From: Silurus meridionalis
Taxonomy: Eukaryota > Chordata > Actinopteri > Siluriformes > Siluridae
DNA: 64,000 nucleotides
Assembly: GCF_014805685.1 (NCBI RefSeq)
Contig: NC_060901.1
Span: forward strand, 24,066,905-24,130,904
Reading direction: 5' to 3'
A model generated the notes under the pieces. It was given only the letters and a program-made list of their open reading frames with translations, ran no database searches and was not told the DNA's origin. A program made the position numbers and the translations under genes. How positions within the stretch are numbered: the first letter of the stretch is position 1; the number at the start of each line of letters is the position of its first letter. This document shows, in pieces, positions 56,290 to 64,000 of this stretch.

Positions 56290-57180
56290 CTACCTTTTTT
56301 ATTTTTACAAGTCATGTCACAAATTCACTCATCAGAGCTAAAGTGTAAAATAAAATACATTTAAATAAAATAAAAAACTGTTTAGAGCCAATAAACTACA
56401 GCTATGTTTTCTGACTATCTGCTCTGTTTGTGCTAAACTCGGTCTGCTGAAATACTTTTCTGAGTCCACATCTGGATCACAATTCAGTTCAGTTGATAAC
56501 CCGCCACTCCGAATAAATACAGAAAAAGTTCAGAAGAGTTACACATGCCTCAGCCACAGAAACAACTTTTCACAAAATGTCTCACAATTTTGATGTACAG
56601 CTACAATCTACACTGAATTACAATACGATTAATAACATTTTATATAATAATATAATAATATCACTTTTTTTCTTTACTCTCAAAGCAATGCACAAAAAAT
56701 ACACAACTACATATGAGGCAAGGTACAGTTTCTTCTCATAGATTGTTTTAGATGTGTGTGTTACAACACTGTATCTCATATGTAATTGTCAAATTTGTGT
56801 AAATGAATGACGTTTGTGGGTAAATCAATTGGAAAAGAAGTCATTTTTGGCTAAAATGGAAAGAAAACACATTCCCTTGGACCTCAGCCACTCCGACTGT
56901 GCTGCTCTCTGCACTTTCACAGGCGCTGATGTACACAAAGAGTGTCCTGGCTGAGCTTCTGTTGACCTGACTGTCAGACCGGGAATGTTTTTCTAACTGT
57001 GGTGGAAAAGAATGTAGTAACTGGGAAAAAAAAAAAAAAAACACTTTTTTGTGTCTTTAGGAGCAAGTGAATCTACAAGTTAAATTACAATCTGAAACTC
57101 CTGAAAGTATCGGTGAGAGGCAGGGGTGCCAAAACTATTAAACCGATAAGGGTTCAGCGAGGACACCACCGCGGGAGAAT
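56290..57180. other. Presumed ust intron, nothing recognised
   Basis: No gene or family-level repeat identified; contains a poly(A) run near 57028. Confidence 0.35.
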
Positions 57181-57183
57181 AGG

Positions 57184-57185
<2 letters not shown>

Positions 57186-57217
<32 letters not shown>
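57186..57217. repeat. (GA)n microsatellite
   Basis: A GA run of about 15 units. Confidence 0.94.
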
Positions 57218-57219
<2 letters not shown>

Positions 57220-57594
57220 TAAAAAAAGGAAAGAGGTGGACACGTGTAATGATATAAACAGGAAATGACACACATATTGCTGGCTTGTGTCCCATAACCT
57301 CTTAGTCAGTGAGTCTGCCTTTCTGGAACTTTCTCTCTTTCTGCTGCTGGACCGAACATGATACACACACCGCTGCTGTCCCAGCAAATCACTGGGAACC
57401 CAATTGTGTGAATTTGTCCAAAACTTCTCCTGCGCCATCTTCCTTGTCCATTATCGACAAAGCAAGCATTCTCGAAATATTGGGCACATTGTTCCGAAAG
57501 CTTTTACACAAAACAGCTCATGTTTGTGAAGCCCTTTACATGGCTAATGGTCAAGAGTTTGGAGAAAGCAGCTCGGATGCATTTGTCACACATT

Positions 57595-57765
57595 ACCAGT
57601 GGTGGATGAAGTACACAAAGTATGTAGTTGAGTTAAAGTAGAGATGCACTCAGAAAAAAAATGTGACTCCAGTAAAAGTAAAAGTGTCCCTTTAAACTCT
57701 TTCACTTGAGTAAAAGTACAAAAGTTATTGTCTTCAAATGTACTTAAGTATACAAAGTACTATTA
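57595..57765. mobile_element. hAT-like repeat end
   Basis: CAGTGGTGGATGAAGTACAC and AAAGTGTCCCTTTAAAC then ACTTGAGTAAAAGTACAAAA match the abundant fish repeat with CAGTGGTG ends. Confidence 0.5.
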
Positions 57766-57849
57766 TTTATCATAACTATAATGTTTCCATTATCATTTTT
57801 ATCACAAACCTCTTTACTTAATCAACTCAGTTTATGTGAAAAGACTTGA

Positions 57850-58110
57850 ATGTCAAGTCAAGTCAAGTCAAGTCAAGTCAAGTCAAGTTTATTTCTATAG
57901 CACTTTTCACAACAGACATTGTCTTAAAGCAGCTTTACAGAAATCAACAGTTAAGGTGAACGATGTGTATGTATCCCTGATGATCAGCCGTGTTGACTGT
58001 GGCAAGGAAAAACTCCCTTAGATGTTATGAGGAAGAAACCTTGAGAGGAACCAGACTCAAAAGGGGAACCCATCCTCATTTGGGTGACATCAAGACTTTG
58101 ATCATAAATC
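57850..58110 (-). repeat. Family A-like repeat, antisense, with (CAAGT)n tail
   Basis: Seven CAAGT units replace the usual TTGAATTG tail. They are followed by TTTATTTCTATAGCACTTTT, GCAGCTTTACAG and the conserved centre AACCTTGAGAGGAACCAGAC. Confidence 0.75.
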
Positions 58111-58389
58111 AACAATACAGAACACTGGAGAGAGAGAGAACTAACATGTGCACTGGAGTATAAGATTATAAGTAATGTTCTCAGTCTATATGGTTTTAAA
58201 ACTAGGAGCTACTGAGCAACTCATAAAATAGCTTAACAACACATCACAACATGATCATCACAATGTGACTCTCAGCATAACAATCTATTAATAGAAGGAT
58301 ATTAATGATTGATATCTAATCAAATGACCGTGTCCTTAAAGAGTTCCTTTAGAACCAAATGAAATAACAGTATTTGAGAGCAGGAAGTT

Positions 58390-58580
58390 TCAGTTGAAGG
58401 TTTATTTGTATTATTGCTCTCGAAATGTTCTGCTTGCAGTTGATCTGACGCTGAACTGTATGTTGGTGATCGGTAGATACACCAAGCGCCAATCAAAACC
58501 ACTTCAAAACTCGAACCTGATTGGCGGCTTGATTCGTGTTTGACCTGTTTTTATCCTCATAAATAAAAAGGAACTGTAGA
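58390..58580. mobile_element. hAT-like element fragment, inverted relative to 45880-46060
   Basis: ACACCAAGCGCCAATCAAAA, CGAACCTGATTGGCGGCTTG and TTTTTATCCTCATAAA are the reverse complement of the 45715-46065 copy. Confidence 0.55.
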
Positions 58581-58849
58581 TGAATCCCCTACAATGACCA
58601 GAAGTTCAGTTTTGCTTTGTGAGCAGACATCCATCAATATATGTCATGAACTATGAAGATAGTTTTGAACTGTAATTAATATTTGATCTTCTACTCTCTC
58701 TCTGCCATATTAAACATGCTCTTCCTTCTTTCGGGACCTTCCTGATTCATCCTGACACCCTACATATGGAGTTCTTCTCGATTGAAGACCACTTCCTGCT
58801 GAGAATGGTTCCTCATGAAGAGCCTAAAGAAAACATGGGGTTAATGAGG

Positions 58850-59075
58850 TTAAACTCCAGAACCACAAAGATGGATTTGGACTGTAATTAATATAAATAG
58901 TTTGTTACAATGGCTTAAAATCACCATGAAGAGTGTTACACTCGAGTCTCCGTCAGGGAATTGTTTGATATGTATATTTGTAATTATTTATTTATGTGAA
59001 ATGCTGCTTTGGGACAATGTTCATTGTTAGAAGTGTTATACGAATCCAATTTAATTGTATTGAATCGAATATGTA
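58850..59075 (+). repeat. Family A repeat, sense, internally shortened
   Basis: CACAAAGATGGATTTGGACT to GCTTTGGGACAATGTTCATT and TTGTATTGAATCGAA, with the GATGAGG centre deleted. Confidence 0.65.
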
Positions 59076-59154
59076 CAGTTTGCTACATGCGAACAGCTGA
59101 AATTGTTAGGAACAGTTTTAAACAGCTGAAATCCTCAACTGTAATTGTACTTTA

Positions 59155-59385
59155 TTGGATGGTCATTCGGTGTCAACCAGATGTGGATGGGTCTGAAGTC
59201 TGGTTCGTGTCAAGGTTTCTTCCTCAAATCACTCCAGGGAGTTTTTTCTCACCACTGTCTCTCATTCGAGAATTTACAAGGACAAATGTATACATATGAA
59301 ATTTTGATTCTTCCTCTATTTCTGTGAAAGCTGCTTTGGGACAATGTCTCCTGTTCAAAGTGCTCTACAAATAAAGTCAAATACA
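59155..59385 (+). repeat. Family A repeat, sense copy
   Basis: GGATGGTCATTCGGTGTCAA, CCAGATGTGGATGGGTCTG, CGTGTCAAGGTTTCTTCCTC and GCTTTGGGACAATGTCTCCT with end CTACAAATAAAGTC. Confidence 0.72.
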
Positions 59386-59599
59386 TGTGGAGTGATTTCT
59401 GTGATTTCTGACTGCTTTCCAAACCTCCAAACGGTTCTTCATGCAGAGATGGGTCAACAATAGAAACAGAACAAAAGATGAGAAGAAATAGAAAAAACAA
59501 GGTTTATATTGGGACAGGAATGAAAGAAGGTCTATGCAAAGCTGCATCCGGTCGTGTTTTTGCAACTGAAAGAATACAATGAAAGTATTTTACACAATA

Positions 59600-59870
59600 T
59601 AATCAGTGGTGGACAGTAAGGACATGCTTTTACTTCACTAATGTCTTTAAATTAGTTTTTTTAGCAACAACGTGTACTTCATCAAAGTACATTTCGTTTA
59701 CATTATTCGTTTACCCTTATACAAAGCGAATTACATTTATCTCATTCATTCAACTGAGAATCTATGGTGTTAAGGGCCTTGCTCAGGGGCCCATTAGAGG
59801 CAGCTTGGTGCGAATGGGATTTGAACTCACGATCTTTGGATCCAAAGTCCTTAGAGTTTAAAAAAAAACT
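59600..59870. repeat. hAT-like end and tRNA-like SINE fragment
   Basis: 59608-59700 has AGTGGTGGACAGTAAGGACA (hAT-like). 59760-59855 has GGGCCTTGCTCAGGGGCCCA and GGGATTTGAACTCACGATC, a SINE body with a B-box-like element. Confidence 0.5.
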
Positions 59871-60084
59871 TTACTTCACAAAATTTCAGAGAAACCTGCT
59901 CTTCCTCAGCACTTTATAGTAAACTCATATGTTGGGGTCAATGAGAAGCTGTGACGAGAGCACAAGCGTAAACCCAAAGCTCTGGTGAAGGGTTCTCCTA
60001 CTGTGTGTTTGCAACTATAATATAATCATTCCTTATACAAGTCTGATGTGTAGGAGAATGAAACACTGAACTACATCTATTACT

Positions 60085-60215
60085 TATAGATCACACTGGT
60101 GTAAAGTATTTGAGTAAATGTACTTTGTTTCTGTACTAAAGCTACTTTCTACTTTTACTGAGTTTCAAAGGTATAACTTTTACTCTGTACTTGCTGTATC
60201 GTGGGATTTCAGGGT
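60085..60215. mobile_element. hAT-like repeat fragment
   Basis: CACTGGTGTAAAGTATTTGA and GTAAATGTACTTTGTTTCTG, then CTTTTACTGAGTTTCAAAGG, match the same family. Confidence 0.45.
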
Positions 60216-60514
60216 ATATACAGTAGGTAGTATTTTTAAGAGTTATTTCAATTATTTTGTGGTAAAATTATAATTTTCTAGCCGAAAAAAGAAGAGATGT
60301 AATGTTCTTCTTGGGTATGCGGTACATTCAATTCATCGTCATCACCTTGATCATCATTAGTACTGCACACATAATCATCATCTTCAAGTCGTATCTCCAC
60401 TGGTGAGTACACATATAGAATTTTTTTGGTTAAAATAACGTAAGTTTATGGATATCGAATGGATATATGATGGGCATGTATTCTGTATACTGTACTGTAT
60501 ACATATTAGGTTGC

Positions 60515-60570
60515 CACTTCGCGGATTTTCGCCTATCGGGGGGGTTTACGTTCCAGACCCCCCCAGTTCC
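60515..60570. mobile_element. Pogo/Tigger-like terminal fragment
   Basis: CACTTCGCGGATTTTCGCCT, then GGGGGGTTTACGTTCCAGAC, resembles the ends of Tigger/pogo-type elements (CTTCGCGGATTTTC). Short, so tentative. Confidence 0.4.
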
Positions 60571-60659
60571 AGACTGATTACTGTATTTCTGATTCAGTAT
60601 ATCTTCTTATACTCCGCTATATACTTCAGTATTCATGTTAGTTCTCACTCTTCAGTGTA

Positions 60660-60795
60660 TTGTTTAAAGATTTATGATCAAACTCTTGATGTCACCCAAA
60701 TGAGGATGGGTTCCTCTTTTGAGTCTGGTTCCTCTCAAGGTTTCTTCCTCATAACATCTAAGGGAGTTTTTCCTTCCTTTGACCGACTTATTTGA
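60660..60795 (+). repeat. Family A repeat, sense, truncated
   Basis: GATGTCACCCAAATGAGGAT, GGTTCCTCTCAAGGTTTCTT and CTAAGGGAGTTTTTCCTTCC, nearly identical to 45310-45420, then cut off. Confidence 0.7.
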
Positions 60796-60969
60796 TCTTC
60801 ATTTAATTCCATCATGTTGAAGCGGCTGTTGTGTTTTTTTTAGTCTTATTGCAGTGTTGAGGTGTACAATTTGTAGAATGTTAGGAAATAAAACCTGTTT
60901 TTACTGCTTTTCACTAACATTTTACTGTATAAATGAGATACTCGAAGACTTTGACTCGAGTATGATTTT

Positions 60970-61095
60970 CAGGTACTTCTCACACTTGTGGTACATCACT
61001 GCTTTAACTTTTTATACTTAAATTCATTCGAATTTTGACTCACGTAAAAATGTAAAAGAAGGTGTTTTATTTTTACTGGAGCCATATTCATTTTT
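60970..61095. mobile_element. hAT-like repeat fragment
   Basis: TACTTCTCACACTTGTGGTA, TTTTACTGGAGCCATATTC and similar text fit the same hAT-like family. Confidence 0.4.
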
Positions 61096-61099
61096 TAGT

Positions 61100-61680
61100 A
61101 CACAAATAGTATACAAATAGTAAGTGAACATGTTTTGTTATTGTTTGTTTAGCACTCATCATCTGTGATAATCAATATAAAACGAATCAATATTGCAGTA
61201 TTTGAAGTTAATACAAAGTGACAACAAAGCAAATCTCTTTCGTGCATACTTTAATGATAACACACACATACCCAGAATCCACATCAGATCACAATTACTG
61301 AAATACACACAAATTTCAGTTAGTGATACTGATACTCAAATTATTGTCACGATGAAGCCAAGTAAATTTGCTTTGAATCTAATTAAAGGCTTAAATGTGG
61401 TTTTCTTGCGTGTGTGTGTGTTAGAAAAAGGGGAATTCCAGTCCAGACGCACACCAATTACACTAATTAAATCCTGCACAGATGCAGATCGTAAGTCAGA
61501 TCTCATCATACTGTCACATCTAAGAGTTCAATTCATGCAAAAGCTTTGACTGGTATAGAGAAATAAATCGACCTGCACAGCTGTAAATGTTTATATAAGT
61601 GCAGACTGTAAGGGAAAAGAAAATGTAAGTTCAATTTTCTGATTTACAGTAACAGCGAAAAAGCGTTTTTGGATTAGCGC
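61100..61680. other. Presumed ust intron, nothing recognised
   Basis: Contains an open frame of 118 codons (61193-61549, plus) with no recognisable similarity; probably chance. Confidence 0.3.
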
Positions 61681-61761
61681 CTTTGGATCATGAACGGCGG
61701 CCATCATTAACTACACGGTTTGTTATAATGGCTTGGGGCTGCAATTTTCCATTCATCAGTG

Positions 61762-61890
61762 GGAGGTGGTAGATTAGTGGTTAAGGTATTGGACTTTGGA
61801 TTTGAAGTTCGTAAGGTCAAATCCCAGCCACACCAAGATGCATCTCCTGGGCTCTTGAGAAAGGCCCTTAATCCCATAGCTGCTCATCAA
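61762..61890 (+). repeat. tRNA-derived SINE
   Basis: GTGGTAGATTAGTGGTTAAG, GTATTGGACTTTGGATTTGA (A-box region) and GGTCAAATCCCAGCCACACC (B box), then TGGGCTCTTGAGAAAGGCCC. Confidence 0.65.
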
Positions 61891-61904
61891 TAAACATTTT
61901 ATAA

Positions 61905-62098
61905 CCATTGACTGGATATTTGGTGAGATAAGATTGGTTCCTCTCAAGGTTTCTTCCATATCATCTGAGGGGCATATTCCTCACCTCTGTCACCACCAAA
62001 ATTTATATTTATTATATCTATTCCTGTAAAGCTGCTTTGGTGCAATGTCCATTGTTTAAAGTGCTCAACAGACCAAACTAAATTGAATTGAATTGAAT
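61905..62098 (+). repeat. Family A repeat tail, directly after a SINE
   Basis: GGTTCCTCTCAAGGTTTCTT, GCTGCTTTGGTGCAATGTCC and the tail AATTGAATTGAATTGAATAC. Confidence 0.72.
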
Positions 62099-62454
62099 AC
62101 CACGTGTGATCTACAGACTTTCTGCTTGAAGAATGCCAAAACCTTCATAAATTGCTGTTTAAACCAGTTCAGCATCAGTATTATACAGTAATAAAAAAGT
62201 AAATGTTTAGCCGCCCGCACTGGACCTCTGTGTTTTTCATTATAATGTAACACAAACACAAAGTGAACACTTCAGCCCTCTCACACTGCTTGTGTGTGTT
62301 ATTTGTTTTAAAAGCTTTGCAATCCCAGCTCCAGTTCAGCTCTGTAGAATGGAATGTCTCCGATTGTCTCAGTTACATAAAGTTGCGGCTAAACATTTAC
62401 ACAAAGCCAGGCTAAAGACATTTCATAACTCCCCACACTTCATAACACCCTTCA

Positions 62455-62540
62455 ACCACTTTATCTCTGTAAAGCTGCTTTGTCACAATGTCCATTGGTA
62501 AAATCGCTATACAAATAAAAATGAATTGAATTAAACTTTA
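62455..62540 (+). repeat. Family A repeat, tail only
   Basis: TAAAGCTGCTTTGTCACAAT, GTCCATTGGTAAAATCGC and TACAAATAAAAATGAATTG. Confidence 0.7.
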
Positions 62541-62544
62541 TGTT

Positions 62545-62875
62545 GCCATTCACACATTGATGTGAGTGTGTTTGGGTCATTATGAAGAGACACTTGGAGG
62601 TTTTGCACTCCAGCCAGTTGTATGGGGAAATTGGTTCCAATGAGCCGCAGTCCAGACATGATTGGATGGTGTTGAAGTATGGAATTGCAGCCATGTTGGT
62701 GGAGTATTTCTATAACACATAATAAGCCTCAAACCTTCTCTGCCAATCAGGCAATCTGCTAATATCTTCTTTCCTTTTCTCTGTCTTACACAAGTCCTTC
62801 TGTTAGAGACAAAATGTGAACTAGGACTGATCCGTAGACCAGTCATTCACCATCTTGTGTGGTTTTACCAGTTTG
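62545..62875 (-). mobile_element. Tc1-like remnant
   Basis: GTTTGGGTCATTATGAAGAG, CACTCCAGCCAGTTGTATGG and GCCAATCAGGCAATCTGCTA resemble antisense Tc1 transposase text as at 25600-25786. Strongly decayed. Confidence 0.45.
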
Positions 62876-62879
62876 TTGC

Positions 62880-63765
62880 ATAAAAACAAAATGAAAATGC
62901 ATTTGTCTTAAAAACCATAAAAAATGTATAATGGATGTTATAGGCTGCTGGAGGCTCCACAGAGCAATAATTCCATTATATGATGTAAGAAACCTTAGAA
63001 TCCATGAATAATTTCTGCAAAAACAATGACGTTGCGTCTTTTTTTTTATTTGTATATAAGAAATATTTGTTAGTATGTTTATGTCGGAGGATAAACAGAC
63101 ACTCTATGGACCAGTATACGATATGTTCTCATATGAAATAAAACAACCCTCGTAACACTACCCATCCATACTCAAGACTTAAATTAATGAACCGCTGATG
63201 TTGATTTGTTTTTGTACAAGACCAGACTCTGTAGCCAAGAAGCGATCAGGGCGCAGAGCTGCATTCCTGTAATTAAACCAGACGCCAAGTCTTTATGCAA
63301 TCAGTAACAAGTTTTCTGCCGAGTGTTTTACATTTGTATACAGAAACCACATTACAGCACTTACCATGTTAAACACTGGTGCCTCATGCTCGCATGAAGC
63401 TAAAGAAATCCACTTTCACTCTTTTTTTCACGACTTAAACCAGCTTCAAACGTATGGAAGCACAGAGTTAGCAAAATCTATTTAAAATGTTCAAAATATT
63501 CAAAATCGAAATGTATTTCTGTATTTAAATGTACATTTCCATTACCAAGTTTGGTGGAAAAGGAAAAGAGATCATTTACATTTGCCATTTCTAACAGTAG
63601 TTTAATATGTTTAATATTTCATACCAATTGTAATGTTTTATAAGTTGCAAAATTAAAATTAAAATGTATGACCCATATGTGTAACATTAAATGGTAGCGA
63701 AATGATAACATTTAAATTTTATTTTTTCTAAATGCATTTAGACTCACAGTTAGGACATTTAGGAT
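62880..63765. other. Presumed ust intron, nothing recognised
   Basis: AT-rich sequence with no identified feature. Confidence 0.35.
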
Positions 63766-63769
63766 TGCA

Positions 63770-64000
63770 TTTTAAAGTATATAAGGACAGTGTGACAGCA
63801 GTGAAGTGTGCAGTAGGAACGACAGACTGGTTTATGGTGGAGGTTGGACTGCATCAAGGATCGGCTCTAAACCCTTTCCTGTTTGCAGTGGTGATGCACA
63901 GGTTGACGGACGAGGTCAGACAGGAGTCTCCGTGGACTATGATGTTTACGGATGATATTGTGATTTGTGGTAAGAGTAGTGAGCAAGTTGTTGAGAAGAG
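63770..64000 (+). mobile_element. RTE-like LINE, reverse-transcriptase core, cut by the right edge
   Basis: Encodes DSVTAVKCAVGTTDWFMVEV, GLHQGSALNPFLFAVV and MFTDDIVICGKSSEQVVEK, the catalytic palm region. The family FADD motif reads FTDD here, so the alanine is changed. The 3' end should lie just beyond the window. Confidence 0.82.

Noticed and set aside
61193..61549. A 118-codon plus-strand ORF
   Set aside because: No recognisable similarity, AT-rich composition and no splice or promoter context; likely chance.

Overview
This is a vertebrate nuclear genome window, almost certainly from a teleost fish. The genes are split by GT-AG introns, the sequence is AT-rich, and it is full of fish-type repeats: Tc1/mariner relics, RTE-like and other LINE 3' ends, an abundant short repeat with an L2-like tail, tRNA-derived SINEs and many microsatellites. 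The repeat mix suggests an ostariophysan, possibly a catfish; that part is inference and weakly held.

Three protein-coding genes can be read exon by exon. (1) mettl24 on the minus strand: four exons between 595 and 12985, with the final exon beyond the left edge. (2) slc22a16 on the plus strand: nine exons from 22717 to 38410, complete, coding for a 568-residue 12-helix organic cation/carnitine-type transporter. (3) A ust (uronyl 2-sulfotransferase) homologue on the minus strand: the last three coding exons at 49766-51382, with the 5' exons beyond the right edge. All joins keep the reading frame and use GT-AG sites. mettl24 and slc22a16 are divergent (head to head); slc22a16 and ust are convergent. 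Nothing suggests that the three genes work in one pathway; this is a conserved-synteny neighbourhood, not an operon-like system.

Layout. 1-13 kb: mettl24 with a 7.5-kb first intron. 13-22.5 kb: intergenic, with a large ATCC array, a Tc1 relic carrying a nested insertion, a 1.34-kb tandem duplication (15.9-18.6 kb) and a long minus-strand RTE-like LINE (19.6-21.4 kb). 22.7-38.4 kb: slc22a16, whose introns hold two minus-strand LINE 3' ends, an RTE end, Tc1 pieces, a 0.7-kb TIR element and a decayed partial copy of exon 7. 38.4-49.7 kb: intergenic, with Tc1 and RTE relics and an unresolved 2-kb stretch (40.1-42.1 kb). 49.8-51.4 kb: ust exons. 51.4-64 kb: presumed large ust intron, with SINEs, hAT-like ends and a 0.75-kb composite GAAA satellite, ending in an RTE reverse-transcriptase fragment cut by the window edge.

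I found no convincing new multi-gene system. The most informative oddities are the exon-7 relic, the near-identical tandem duplication, the nested transposons with readable boundaries, and microsatellites lying against splice sites.
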